DNA from: Streptomyces rhizosphaerihabitans
Lineage (GTDB): Bacteria > Actinomycetota > Actinomycetes > Streptomycetales > Streptomycetaceae
Reading direction: 5' to 3'
Length of the DNA: 64,000 bases
Assembly (NCBI RefSeq): GCF_025399795.1
Contig: NZ_JAODTZ010000012.1
Coordinates: 1-64,000, forward strand
The notes under the pieces were generated by a model. That model was given only the letters and a program-made list of their open reading frames with translations, did not search any database and was not told the origin of the DNA. Shown piece after piece: positions 25,455 to 35,882 of the stretch. The first letter of the stretch is position 1. The number at the start of each line of letters is the position of its first letter. Position numbers and translations under genes: made by a program.

Positions 25455-27128
25455 TCAGCTCATCCGCAGTGCCAGGAAGAAGTCCAACTTGTCCTCCAGG
25501 CGCGACAGATCACGACTTGTCAACTGCTCGATACGGCCGACGCGGTAGCGCAGCGTGTTGACGTGGAGGTGCAGACGGGCGGCGCAGCGCGTCCAGGAGC
25601 CGTCGCAGTCCAGGAACGCCTCCAGGGTCGGAATCAGCTCCGCGCGGTGCCGGCTGTCGTACTCGCGCAGGGGGTCCAGCAGCCGGGCGGTGAAGGCACG
25701 GCGCACGTCGTCCGGGACGAACGGCAGCAGCAGGACGTGGGAGGCGAGCTCCTGGTGTCCGGCCGCGCAGACCCGCCCGGGGCGCGCCGCGGCGACCCGG
25801 CGGGCGTGCCGGGCCTCCTCCAGGGCACCGCGCAGCCCCTCGGCCGAGTGGACGGCGGCGCTGACGCCGAGCGTGAGCCGCCCGTCGTCGTTCAGGCCGG
25901 CCGACAGCGGGTCCCGTACGGCCGCCAGCAGCGTGTCGGCGTGCAGGCCGGGCTCCGGGCCGTCCTCGTCGGAGGGGACCGCCGGAAGGGGGACGAGCGC
26001 GACCGCCTCCTCCCCGGTGTGGGCGACGGCGATCCGGTCGGAGTGCTCCGGACCCGGCGACAGCGGGTCCACGAGGATCTCCTCCAGCAGCGCCTGGGCG
26101 ACCGGGCCGCCCTCGACCTCGCCGCCGTCCCACTCGACGCGCGCCACGACGACCTGCCAGTGCGGGGCCGCACCCAGGCCCGGCAGCAGCACCGGAGCCG
26201 CGACCCGCAGCCGTGCCGCGATCTCGGCGGGTGCCGCACCCGTCTGGACCAGCTCAAGGACCTCCTGCGCGAGCCGTCGCCGAACCGTGCGCGCCGCGTC
26301 CCGCCGGTCCCGCTCCACCGCGATCAGCTGGGTGACACCCTGGAGCAGGTCGAGCCGCTCCTCGGGCCAGTCCCCGGCGTCCGCCTCGACCGCGAGCAGC
26401 CAGTCGGAGAGCACTGTCTCGCGCACATCGCGGGAGGCGCCCGTGGCGCGCCCCGAGGAGCGGATCGGGAAGAGCGAGTACATCGCGTGGCCCACCGTCA
26501 CCCGGTGCGGTGCCCGGCGCCCGGTGCGGGCCGCCGCCAGATGCTCGGCGGCCAGCTTGGCGCAGGTGTCCGCGGACAGCGCGCTGCCCGTGACCTTCGA
26601 GCCCGCGATGGGCCGTCCGGCGGGCGAGAGGACCCAGGCGCGCAGGTCGAGGTCGGTGCCGAGCAGATCGAGGACCACGTCGGGGCCGCCGCCCGCCGGG
26701 CCCGAGGTCATCATCCGCCGGTGCCGGTCGACGACGGCGGCCAGATCCCCGGCCCGCTCGCCCGACACCTGGCGCACGACGTGCTCGGTGATCGTGGCGA
26801 AGGCGACCGACTCGTTCACGGCGAACAGCGGCAGCCGGTGCCGGGCGCAGGCCACGACCAGGTCGTCGGGGATGTCCCCGAGCTCCGCCTCACCCGCGGC
26901 CAGGGCCGCGACGCCGGCGCCCGCGAGGATGCGGACGAACGGTTCGGAGTCGTCGGCGTCGTGCCGCCAGGCGAGGCCCGTGAGGACCAGCTCGCCCCCC
27001 GACAGGTAGCGGCTCGGGTCCTTGAGGTCGGTGGTCATCACACCGCGCACGGTGCGGTCGAGCTCGTCCTCGCCGCCGAGCAGCCGCAGGCCCAGCGCGT
27101 CGGTGTCCAGCAGTGCGCGCAGCCGCAT
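25455..27128 (-). CDS. PucR-family transcriptional regulator of purine catabolism
   Basis: 557 residues. An N-terminal PucR sensor domain (LLDTDALGLRLLGGEDELDRTVRGVMTTDLKDPSRYLSGGELVLTG), a central GGDEF-like domain (LTLGVSAAVHSAEGLRGALEEARHARRVA) and the C-terminal HTH_30 signature LEAFLDCDGSWTRCAARLHLHVNTLRYRVGRIEQLTSRDL. PucR proteins activate purine degradation genes in response to purine-derived signals. It diverges from the xanthine-dehydrogenase-type operon across 386 bases, the arrangement expected for a local activator. Confidence 0.9.
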   Translation of the reverse strand: MRLRALLDTDALGLRLLGGEDELDRTVRGVMTTDLKDPSRYLSGGELVLTGLAWRHDADDSEPFVRILAGAGVAALAAGEAELGDIPDDLVVACARHRLPLFAVNESVAFATITEHVVRQVSGERAGDLAAVVDRHRRMMTSGPAGGGPDVVLDLLGTDLDLRAWVLSPAGRPIAGSKVTGSALSADTCAKLAAEHLAAARTGRRAPHRVTVGHAMYSLFPIRSSGRATGASRDVRETVLSDWLLAVEADAGDWPEERLDLLQGVTQLIAVERDRRDAARTVRRRLAQEVLELVQTGAAPAEIAARLRVAAPVLLPGLGAAPHWQVVVARVEWDGGEVEGGPVAQALLEEILVDPLSPGPEHSDRIAVAHTGEEAVALVPLPAVPSDEDGPEPGLHADTLLAAVRDPLSAGLNDDGRLTLGVSAAVHSAEGLRGALEEARHARRVAAARPGRVCAAGHQELASHVLLLPFVPDDVRRAFTARLLDPLREYDSRHRAELIPTLEAFLDCDGSWTRCAARLHLHVNTLRYRVGRIEQLTSRDLSRLEDKLDFFLALRMS

Positions 27129-27514
27129 TCTCGTCGCCGCCGTTCTTTGTCTCGAAATCTACGATGGATCGTGGGTGAGGCCCGTCGGCGGTCCCCGTGC
27201 TCCGCGGAGCGGGTCCATGGGTTCCGAGAATCGGTGGTCCCGGCCCCTTGGGCCTGTGTCCTGGGCATTCAAGAGCTGTGCTCTCCGTTTCCAGAGGAAA
27301 ACGAAGAGGTTGCTGATGACCTCGGTTCATACGAATCTACAAGATGCACGCGCTGGCCAGCCAACTCCTTCATGGTTTCGGTGACTGACCCCGGTGCGGG
27401 ACGCGGCTGTGTACTGACCTCACTCCGCGTGAACACCTCATGAACGAGCCGGGCCGCCCGCACACGATCTGGCTTGATCGGAACGACCGACGATACGAAT
27501 GAAGAGAGCCACTC
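27129..27514. promoter_or_regulatory. Divergent control region, PucR / molybdoenzyme operon
   Basis: 386 bases with lower GC than the flanks. It must hold both promoters. CGATGGATCG at about 27161-27170 is a short palindrome near the PucR start, and GATCGGAACGACCGACGAT near 27476-27494 is partly symmetrical close to the operon start. Neither matches a published PucR site that I can name, so they are only candidates. No gene is evident. Confidence 0.45.
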
Positions 27515-28405
27515 ATGGACTTCCTTCGCCCTGCCAGTTGGGAGGAGGCGCTCGCCGCGAAGGCCGAGCACCCCACAGCTGTGCCGATTGCGGGTGGCAC
27601 CGATGTCATGGTCGAGATCAACTTCGATCACCGCCGGCCCGAGTACCTCCTCGACCTGAACCGCATCGGAGAGCTGAGCGAGTGGGAGGTCGGCGAGGGG
27701 AGCGTGCGCCTGGGCGCCTCTGTCCCGTACACCCGGATCATGGAGAACCTGCGCGGTGAGCTCCCCGGGCTGGCCCTCGCCTCCCACACCGTGGCCTCCC
27801 CGCAGATCCGCAACCGCGGTGGCGTCGGTGGCAACCTCGGCACCGCGTCCCCGGCCGGCGACGCCCACCCCGCCCTCCTCGCGGCGGGCGCCGAGGTCGA
27901 GGCCGAGTCGGTGCGCGGCTCGCGGCTGATCCCGATCGACGCCTTCTACACCGGCGTGAAGCGCAACGCGCTGGCGCCCGACGAGCTGATCCGCGCCGTC
28001 CACATCAAGAAGGCGGACGGACCGCAGCAGTTCTCCAAGGTCGGCACCCGCAACGCCATGGTGATCGCGGTGTGCGCCTTCGGTCTGGCCCTGCACCCCG
28101 AGACCCGCACCGTCCGCACCGGCATCGGCTCGGCGGCGCCGACCCCGGTCCGCGCGAAGACCGCCGAGGAGTTCCTGAACGCGGCGCTCGACGAGGGCGG
28201 CTTCTGGGGCAACGGGAAGATCATCACCCCGTCGGTCGCCAAGCAGTTCGCCGCACTGTGCTCCGCCGCCTGCAACCCGATCGACGACGTCCGCGGCACG
28301 GCGAGCTACCGCCGCCACGCGGTCGGCGTCATGGCCCGCCGCACGCTGACCTGGACGTGGGAGTCCTACCGCGGCAGCGCCACCCGTACGGAGGGAGTCG
28401 CGTAA
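27515..28405 (+). CDS. Xanthine-dehydrogenase-type FAD-binding subunit
   Basis: 296 residues, the medium (CoxM/XdhB) subunit of a molybdenum hydroxylase. FAD-binding motifs: PIAGGTDVMVEINF (first, AGGTD) and ASPQIRNRGGVGGNLGTASPAGD (second, pyrophosphate binding). The C-terminal CO-dehydrogenase flavoprotein domain follows (VGTRNAMVIAVCAFGLAL). FAD passes electrons from the iron-sulphur subunit to the acceptor. First gene of the operon; its TAA overlaps the next ATG (TAATG). Confidence 0.92.
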   Translation: MDFLRPASWEEALAAKAEHPTAVPIAGGTDVMVEINFDHRRPEYLLDLNRIGELSEWEVGEGSVRLGASVPYTRIMENLRGELPGLALASHTVASPQIRNRGGVGGNLGTASPAGDAHPALLAAGAEVEAESVRGSRLIPIDAFYTGVKRNALAPDELIRAVHIKKADGPQQFSKVGTRNAMVIAVCAFGLALHPETRTVRTGIGSAAPTPVRAKTAEEFLNAALDEGGFWGNGKIITPSVAKQFAALCSAACNPIDDVRGTASYRRHAVGVMARRTLTWTWESYRGSATRTEGVA

Positions 28406-29007
28406 TGCGTGTCAATTTCACGGTCAACGGCCGCAGGCAGGAGGCCGACGACGTCTGGGAGGGCGAGAGCCTCCTGTACGTCCTGCGCGAGCGCCTCGGT
28501 CTGCCCGGTTCCAAGAACGCCTGCGAGCAGGGCGAGTGCGGCTCCTGCACCGTCCGCCTGGACGGCGTGCCCGTGTGTTCGTGTCTGGTCGCAGCGGGCC
28601 AGGTCGAGGGCCGCGAGGTCGTCACCGTCGAGGGGCTCGCCGACTTCGCCGAACAGCGCGCGGAGCACGGAGGTTGTGCGACCGGCGCGTGCGACACCCC
28701 GGAGGGGAACGGGATTTCCCTCGACGAGGCCAAGGGCTGGGCGGCCAAGGGTCATGATTCGCAGACCGGCGAGGGCACACAACTCGCGCCCATCCAGCAG
28801 GCGTTCATCGACGCCGGAGCCGTCCAGTGCGGCTTCTGCACCCCGGGTCTGCTGATTGCGGCGGACGAGATGCTGGAGCACACCCCGAACCCGACCGACG
28901 CGGACATCCGCGAGGCGCTCTCGGGCAACCTGTGCCGCTGCACCGGCTACGAGAAGATCATGGACGCGGTCCGCCTCGCGGCCGCCCGGCAGTCCGAGGC
29001 GGTCTGA
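28405..29007 (+). CDS. Xanthine-dehydrogenase-type [2Fe-2S] subunit
   Basis: 200 residues, the small subunit carrying two [2Fe-2S] clusters. Plant-type cluster: C-E-Q-G-E-C-G-S-C near residues 38-46 with the fourth Cys at DGVPVCSC. The second, helical cluster: QCGFCTPG and NLCRCTGYEKI. Between them lies an insertion of about 40 residues (EQRAEHGGCATGACDTPEGNG...) with two extra Cys, making it longer than typical 160-residue family members. Start overlaps the FAD subunit stop; the large subunit begins two bases after its own stop, so all three are translationally coupled. Confidence 0.92.
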   Translation: MRVNFTVNGRRQEADDVWEGESLLYVLRERLGLPGSKNACEQGECGSCTVRLDGVPVCSCLVAAGQVEGREVVTVEGLADFAEQRAEHGGCATGACDTPEGNGISLDEAKGWAAKGHDSQTGEGTQLAPIQQAFIDAGAVQCGFCTPGLLIAADEMLEHTPNPTDADIREALSGNLCRCTGYEKIMDAVRLAAARQSEAV

Positions 29008-29009
29008 CC

Positions 29010-31397
29010 ATGGGAACGACCGGCACACCCACGAACATCACGCAGGGCTCCCGGACCAAGGGCGGCATCGGCGAGTCCACCCTCCGTCCGGACGGCACCC
29101 TCAAGGTCACCGGCGAGTTCGCCTACTCCTCCGACATGTGGCACGAGGACATGCTGTGGGGCCAGATCCTGCGCTCCACGGTCGCGCACGCCGAGATCGT
29201 GTCCATCGACACCTCCGAGGCCCTCGCGCAGCCCGGTGTGTACGCCGTCATGACGTACGACGACCTGCCCACCGACGTGCGCAACTACGGCCTGGAGATC
29301 CAGGACACCCCGGTCCTCGCGCACGGCAAGGTACGCCACCACGGTGAGCCGGTCGCCATCGTCGCCGCCGACCACCCGGAGACCGCGCGCCGCGCCGCCG
29401 CCAAGATCAAGGTGGAGTACAGGGAGCTGCCGGTCATCACGGACGAGGCGTCCGCGACCGCGTCCGACGCGATCCTCGTCCACGAGAACCGCGACGACCA
29501 CCACATCGGCCACGTCCCGCACCCGAACATCGTGCACCGCCAGCCGATCGTCCGCGGCGACGTCGAAGAGGCCGCGAGGAAGGCCGACTTCATCGTCCGG
29601 GGCGAGTACACCTTCGGCATGCAGGACCAGGCCTTCCTCGGCCCCGAGTCCGGCCTCGCCGTGCCCTCGGAGGACGGCGGAGTCGAGCTGTACATCGCCA
29701 CCCAGTGGCTGCACTCCGACCTGCGCCAGATCGCCCCGGTGCTCGGCCTGCCCGAGGACAAGGTACGGATGACGCTCTCCGGCGTCGGCGGCGCGTTCGG
29801 CGGCCGCGAGGACCTGTCGATGCAGATCCACGCCTGCCTGCTGGCCCTGCGCACCGGCAAGCCCGTCAAGATCGTCTACAACCGCTTCGAGTCCTTCTTC
29901 GGACACGTCCACCGCCACCCCGCCAAGCTCTTCTACGAGCACGGGGCGACCAAGGACGGCAGGCTCACGCACATGAAGGCGCGGATCGTGCTTGACGGCG
30001 GCGCCTACGCGTCGGCCTCCCCGGCGGTCGTCGGCAACGCCTCCTCGCTCGGCGTCGGCCCCTACGTGGTCGAGAACGTCGACATCGAGGCCATCGCGCT
30101 CTACACCAACAACCCGCCCTGCGGCGCCATGCGCGGCTTCGGCGCGGTCCAGGCGTGCTTCGCGTACGAGGCCCAGATGGACAAGCTCGCCGACCAGGTG
30201 GGCATGGACCGGGTCGAGTTCCGTCAGCTCAACGCGATGGAGCAGGGCTCGCTCCTGCCGACCGGGCAGCGCGTCGACTCGCCGGCCCCGGTCGCCGAAC
30301 TCCTGCGCCGCGTCAAGGCGATGCCGCTGCCGCCCGAGCAGCAGTGGCTCTCCGCGGGCGAGGACGCCGACGTACGGCAGCTGCCCGGCGGCCTGTCCAA
30401 CACCACGCACGGCGAAGGCGTCGTCCGCGGAATCGGGTACGCCGTCGGCATCAAGAACGTCGGCTTCTCCGAGGGCTTCGACGACTACTCGACCGCACGG
30501 GTCCGTATGGAGGTCGTCGGCGGCGTGCCGGTCGCCACCGTGCACACCGCGATGGCGGAGGTCGGCCAGGGCGGTGTCACCGTCCACGCGCAGATCGCCC
30601 GCACCGAACTGGGCGTCGCCCAGGTGACCATCCAGCCGGCCGACACCCGGGTGGGCAGCGCCGGTTCGACGTCCGCCTCGCGTCAGACGTACGTCACCGG
30701 TGGCGCCGTCAGGAACTCCTGCGAGCTGGTCCGCGAGAAGGTCCTGGAACTCGGCCGCCGCAAGTTCGGCACGTACCACCCGGCGTGGGCCACCGCCGAA
30801 CTCCTCCTGGAGGGCGGCAAGGTCGTCACCGACGGCGGCGAGGTCCTCGCCGATCTCGCCGACGTGCTCGAAGGAGAGGCCGTCGAGATCGAGGCCGAGT
30901 GGCGGCACCGTCCGACCGAGGCCTTCGACCTGCGCACCGGGCAGGGCAACGGCCATGTCCAGTACTCCTTCGCCGCGCACCGCGCCGTCGTCGAGGTGGA
31001 CACCGAACTCGGCCTGGTCAAGGTCATCGAACTGGCCTGCGCCCAGGACGTCGGCAAGGCCCTCAACCCGCTGTCCGTCATCGGCCAGATCCAGGGTGGC
31101 ACCACCCAGGGCCTGGGCATCGCGGTCATGGAGGAGATCATCGTCGACCCGAAGACCGCGAAGGTGCGCAACCCCTCCTTCACGGACTACCTGATCCCCA
31201 CCATCCTCGACACACCGACCATCCCCGTCGATGTGCTCGAACTCGCCGACGACCACGCCCCCTACGGGCTCCGTGGCGTCGGCGAGGCCCCGACCCTGTC
31301 GTCCACCCCGGCCGTCCTCGCGGCGATCCGGAACGCGACGGGTCTGGAGCTCGACCGGACGCCGGTACGCCCCGAACACCTCACGGGTACCGCGTAG
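29010..31397 (+). CDS. Xanthine-dehydrogenase-type molybdopterin subunit
   Basis: 795 residues, the large catalytic subunit (aldehyde oxidase/xanthine dehydrogenase family). Molybdopterin-contact motifs: VGGAFGGRE, GAYASASPAVVGNAS, GAMRGFGAVQACFAYEAQMDKLA, EVGQGGVTVHAQIA, STSASRQTYVTGGAV, QDVGKALNPLSVIGQIQGGTTQGLG, and the catalytic Glu in RGVGEAPTL. It hydroxylates purines (hypoxanthine and xanthine to urate) if the context is a guide: PucR, an NCS2 permease and an XdhC protein flank it. Another heteroaromatic substrate is possible. Confidence 0.92.
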   Translation: MGTTGTPTNITQGSRTKGGIGESTLRPDGTLKVTGEFAYSSDMWHEDMLWGQILRSTVAHAEIVSIDTSEALAQPGVYAVMTYDDLPTDVRNYGLEIQDTPVLAHGKVRHHGEPVAIVAADHPETARRAAAKIKVEYRELPVITDEASATASDAILVHENRDDHHIGHVPHPNIVHRQPIVRGDVEEAARKADFIVRGEYTFGMQDQAFLGPESGLAVPSEDGGVELYIATQWLHSDLRQIAPVLGLPEDKVRMTLSGVGGAFGGREDLSMQIHACLLALRTGKPVKIVYNRFESFFGHVHRHPAKLFYEHGATKDGRLTHMKARIVLDGGAYASASPAVVGNASSLGVGPYVVENVDIEAIALYTNNPPCGAMRGFGAVQACFAYEAQMDKLADQVGMDRVEFRQLNAMEQGSLLPTGQRVDSPAPVAELLRRVKAMPLPPEQQWLSAGEDADVRQLPGGLSNTTHGEGVVRGIGYAVGIKNVGFSEGFDDYSTARVRMEVVGGVPVATVHTAMAEVGQGGVTVHAQIARTELGVAQVTIQPADTRVGSAGSTSASRQTYVTGGAVRNSCELVREKVLELGRRKFGTYHPAWATAELLLEGGKVVTDGGEVLADLADVLEGEAVEIEAEWRHRPTEAFDLRTGQGNGHVQYSFAAHRAVVEVDTELGLVKVIELACAQDVGKALNPLSVIGQIQGGTTQGLGIAVMEEIIVDPKTAKVRNPSFTDYLIPTILDTPTIPVDVLELADDHAPYGLRGVGEAPTLSSTPAVLAAIRNATGLELDRTPVRPEHLTGTA

Positions 31398-31627
31398 GCG
31401 CCGGGCAGTTCTCTCCGGGCGGCGCCGGGAACGTCACACTTCGCCGCACCGCCCGGAGCACCCGGTCACCGCACCGCTCGCGGAACCGGGAACCCGGCAG
31501 GGAACAGCAAGCAACAGGCACGTACCGCGGCAGAGTTCTTGTCGTTCCTCACGTTCGTCTCGGGCCGTCCCCCGGGTCGTGCGGCCGAAGCACCATCCCA
31601 AATCCCGCAACCGCTCCCGCGGTTGAC

Positions 31628-31645
31628 CAGCCGTCAGGACGGCTG
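31628..31645. promoter_or_regulatory. Inverted repeat upstream of the purine permease
   Basis: CAGCCGTC (31628-31635) and GACGGCTG (31638-31645) are perfect inverted arms two bases apart, 37 bases before the permease ATG. The site lies in a 284-base gap inside the purine locus. It could be an operator or a small hairpin that attenuates read-through from the molybdoenzyme genes. Confidence 0.4.
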
Positions 31646-31681
31646 TCCGGGTGCCCCTTTGAACCTTGGGAGCAGGCCCAC

Positions 31682-33139
<1,458 letters not shown>

Positions 33140-33199
33140 CGCCCGCGTTCCTTCCACGCAACCGCAGGCAAGCGGACAAACAGTCAAGGAGACCGAGAG

Positions 33200-34354
33200 A
33201 TGCTGGACATCGCCGAAGAGCTCCACCGGTGGGTCGAGCAGGGCCGCGACTTCGCCGTCGCCACCGTGGTGGCGGTCGGCGGCAGCGCGCCCCGCCGGCC
33301 CGGCGCCGCCCTCGCCGTCGACTCCGACGGCACGGCGATCGGCTCGGTCTCCGGCGGCTGCGTGGAAGGAGCGGTCTACGAACTGTGCCGACAGGCCCTG
33401 GAGGACGGCGAGACCGTCCTCGAACGCTTCGGCTACAGCGACGACGACGCCTTCGCGGTCGGTCTGACCTGCGGCGGCGTCATCGACATCCTGGTCACCC
33501 CGGTCCGCTCGCGGGACACCGCCCGCCGGACGGTCCTCGCGACCGCGCTGGCCGCCGCGGCGGGCGGCGAGGCGGCAGCGCTCGCCCGTGTCGTGAGCGG
33601 ACCCGCCGAACTGATGGGCCGCGCCCTCGTCGTGCGGTCCGACGGCTCGTACGAGGGCGGCTTCGGCGCCCACCCCGAACTCGACCGTACGGTGGTGGGC
33701 GAGGCGGCGGCCCGACTGGACGCCGGCCGCACCGGCACCCTGGAGATCGGAGAGCAGGGCTCTCGTTGCGGAGCGCCGCTCACGGTTCTGGTGGAGGCGT
33801 CGGTCCCGCCCCCGCGCATGATCGTCTTCGGTGCCATCGACTTCGCCTCGGCGCTGGTCCGCATGGGCAAGTTCCTCGGCTACCGGGTCACGGTGTGCGA
33901 CGCCCGCCCGGTCTTCGCGACGGAGGCCCGCTTCCCCGACGCGGACGAGATCGTCGTGGACTGGCCCCACCGCTATCTGGAGGGCACGGAGGTCGACTCC
34001 CGCACCGTCCTGTGCGTCCTCACCCACGACGCCAAGTTCGACGTCCCGCTGCTCCGGCTCGCGCTGCGGCTCCCGGTGGCCTACGTCGGTGCCATGGGCT
34101 CACGCCGTACCCACCTGGACCGCAACGAGCGGCTGCGCGAAGTCGGCGTGACCGAGTTGGAGCTGGCCCGCCTCCGGTCACCGATCGGCCTGGACCTCGG
34201 AGCGCGTACGCCCGAGGAGACGGCACTGTCGATCGCCTCGGAGATCGTGGCCGACCGGCGCGGGGGGAGCGGGGTTTCGCTCACGGGGGCGCATACGCCG
34301 ATCCATCACGATGCGGCCTCCGTTCCGGTGCGGCGGATCGGGTCGGTGGCCTGA
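33200..34354 (+). CDS. XdhC/CoxI-family cofactor maturation protein
   Basis: 384 residues. N-terminal XdhC_CoxI domain (ATVVAVGGSAPRRPGAALAV, GSVSGGCVEGAV, GLTCGGVIDILV) and C-terminal Rossmann domain (RMIVFGAIDFASALVRMGKFLGYRVTVCDARP, YVGAMGSRRTHLDR, SPIGLDLGARTPEETALSIASEIVA). XdhC proteins bind molybdenum cofactor, help its sulfuration and insert it into the xanthine-dehydrogenase-type enzyme. The Rossmann loop reads GAID instead of the usual G-A-x-H/D, still compatible. AGGAG precedes the ATG. Confidence 0.92.
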   Translation: MLDIAEELHRWVEQGRDFAVATVVAVGGSAPRRPGAALAVDSDGTAIGSVSGGCVEGAVYELCRQALEDGETVLERFGYSDDDAFAVGLTCGGVIDILVTPVRSRDTARRTVLATALAAAAGGEAAALARVVSGPAELMGRALVVRSDGSYEGGFGAHPELDRTVVGEAAARLDAGRTGTLEIGEQGSRCGAPLTVLVEASVPPPRMIVFGAIDFASALVRMGKFLGYRVTVCDARPVFATEARFPDADEIVVDWPHRYLEGTEVDSRTVLCVLTHDAKFDVPLLRLALRLPVAYVGAMGSRRTHLDRNERLREVGVTELELARLRSPIGLDLGARTPEETALSIASEIVADRRGGSGVSLTGAHTPIHHDAASVPVRRIGSVA

Positions 34355-34528
34355 GAGACGGTTGCGGGAGAGGGGCGGGATCGGTCGCCGCGGCCCCTCT
34401 CCCGGGCTCGTTTTCCGGGCCTTTCTCCGAGCTTGTCCCTGAACCGCCCCTGAGCCTGGCCCTTGCGTTTCTGTGCCTGTCTTCTGTGCCTTGTATTGAC
34501 GCAGGCGTGCCTCTCGGCGAATCTCCTG

Positions 34529-34542
34529 TGGGAGCGCTCCCG
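34529..34542 (+). promoter_or_regulatory. CebR-type cellobiose operator
   Basis: TGGGAGCGCTCCCG matches the CebR box TGGGAGCGCTCCCA at 13 of 14 positions, 40 bases before the GH6 cellulase start. CebR represses cellulase and cellobiose-uptake genes in streptomycetes and releases on cellobiose. The gene it precedes makes the assignment strong. Confidence 0.88.
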
Positions 34543-34582
34543 CAAGTCCCTCGTGACCGTTGCGAACCAGGAGTGAACGCGC

Positions 34583-35758
34583 ATGAGACGACGTACCCCC
34601 ACATGGCTCGCCGCCCTGTCCGTCGGGCTGGCCGCCCTCTTCGCCGTACCCCCGGCGCACGCCGCGCAGTCCACGGACCGCGGACCGTCGCTGTACGTCC
34701 CGGACGCCAACCCGGCGGCGTATCAACAGGTCCTCGGTCTCGCCCGAGCCGGCCGGTTCCGTGACGCGGCGGGCGTTCTGGCGATGGTGAACACCCCGCA
34801 GGCCGTGTGGTTCGGCGACCAGACACCGGCCGAGGTGGAGCGACTGGTCCGCGCGGTGGTGCGCGACGCGGGCCGTGACCACGCGATTCCCGTCCTGACG
34901 CTGTACGACATCCCCGGCCGGGACTGCTCCAACTATTCGGCGGGCGGCGCCGCCGACACCGCCGAGTACCAGGCGTGGATCGACGCCGTGGCGCGCGGGA
35001 TCGGGCGCGGCGACACGATCGTCACCCTCGAACCCGACGCCCTCGCCCTGCTGCCCTCCGACTGCGGCCAGGACGACGCCCAGGGCACGAAGACCGCCGC
35101 GCGGTACACCGAGGTCAACTACGCGGTCGACGCCCTGGAGCCACTGGCCGGGACGCGGGTCTATCTCGACACCGGGCATCCGGGCTGGCACACCGTCAAC
35201 TCCATCGTGCCGCGCCTGATCAAGGGCGGGGTGGCGCGGGCCTCCGGCTTCTACACCAACGCCTCGAACTACAACACCGATGACGCCAACTCCTGGTACG
35301 GCAAGCTGATCTCGTCCTGTCTGGCCTATGCCGACGGCGGTGGTGACGTAGCCGATTGCCCGAACCAGTGGTGGCCGCGGGCCGACGCTCAGGCCTGGCT
35401 CGACGCCCATCTGCGGACGCCGCCGTCCCGGATGAAACACTTCGTCACGGACTCCAGCCGCAACGGCCAGGGCACCTGGACCCCGCCCGCCGGCAAGTAC
35501 ACGGACGCGCAGGACTGGTGCAACCCGCCGGACCGCGGTCTCGGCGCCCGCCCCACGCTGCGCACCGGCGACCCGCTCCAGGACGCCCGGCTGTGGATCA
35601 AGACGCCGGGCGAGTCGGACGGGCTCTGCCTGCGCGGAACGGCGGGGCCCGAGGACCCGGAGCGCGGGACGGTCGACCCGAAAGCGGGGGACTGGTTCCC
35701 GGAACAGGCTCTGGAACTCGCCCAGTTGGCCAATCCACCCCTTCTTCCGGGGGACTGA
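34583..35758 (+). CDS. GH6 family secreted cellulase (endo-beta-1,4-glucanase or cellobiohydrolase)
   Basis: 391 residues. A signal peptide (MRRRTPTWLAALSVGLAALFAVPPAHA) precedes a single GH6 catalytic domain. Family markers: LTLYDIPGRDCSNYSAGGAADTAEYQAWIDAVARGIG (substrate-binding and acid region), VTLEPDALALL (acid Asp in E-P-D), YLDTGHPGWH, and MKHFVTDSSRNGQG. GH6 enzymes cleave beta-1,4-glucan with inversion. No cellulose-binding module is present. A CebR box lies upstream, so cello-oligosaccharide induction is expected. Confidence 0.92.
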   Translation: MRRRTPTWLAALSVGLAALFAVPPAHAAQSTDRGPSLYVPDANPAAYQQVLGLARAGRFRDAAGVLAMVNTPQAVWFGDQTPAEVERLVRAVVRDAGRDHAIPVLTLYDIPGRDCSNYSAGGAADTAEYQAWIDAVARGIGRGDTIVTLEPDALALLPSDCGQDDAQGTKTAARYTEVNYAVDALEPLAGTRVYLDTGHPGWHTVNSIVPRLIKGGVARASGFYTNASNYNTDDANSWYGKLISSCLAYADGGGDVADCPNQWWPRADAQAWLDAHLRTPPSRMKHFVTDSSRNGQGTWTPPAGKYTDAQDWCNPPDRGLGARPTLRTGDPLQDARLWIKTPGESDGLCLRGTAGPEDPERGTVDPKAGDWFPEQALELAQLANPPLLPGD

Positions 35759-35798
35759 CGGACAGGAGAGGGGGCGCGGGCGTCGACCTCTCGGCCAC

Positions 35799-35882
35799 GC
35801 CCGGCCGCTCTCACCTCCGCGCCCGGCCGCACTTACCCCCGCGCCCGGCCGCTTTCGCCCCCGCCCCGGCTGCTCTCACTTC
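35799..35882. repeat. Imperfect 21-24 bp repeats between convergent genes
   Basis: Four degenerate units built on CGCCCGGCCGCT(C/T)TC followed by an A/C-rich stretch, running into the 3' end of the SRPBCC gene. They may act as spacer or terminator for the converging GH6 transcript. Confidence 0.5.

Noticed and set aside
27129..27514. A riboswitch (purine or molybdenum cofactor) before the molybdoenzyme operon
   Set aside because: I could not find the conserved core pairings of either class; a divergent PucR regulator explains control more simply.
28947..31379. An 810-codon frame opposite the molybdopterin subunit
   Set aside because: The plus strand has full XDH-type motifs; this frame is a GC-skew shadow.
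35799..35882. CRISPR-like array between the cellulase and SRPBCC genes
   Set aside because: Units are imperfect, have no unique spacers and overlap a coding end; no cas genes in the window.
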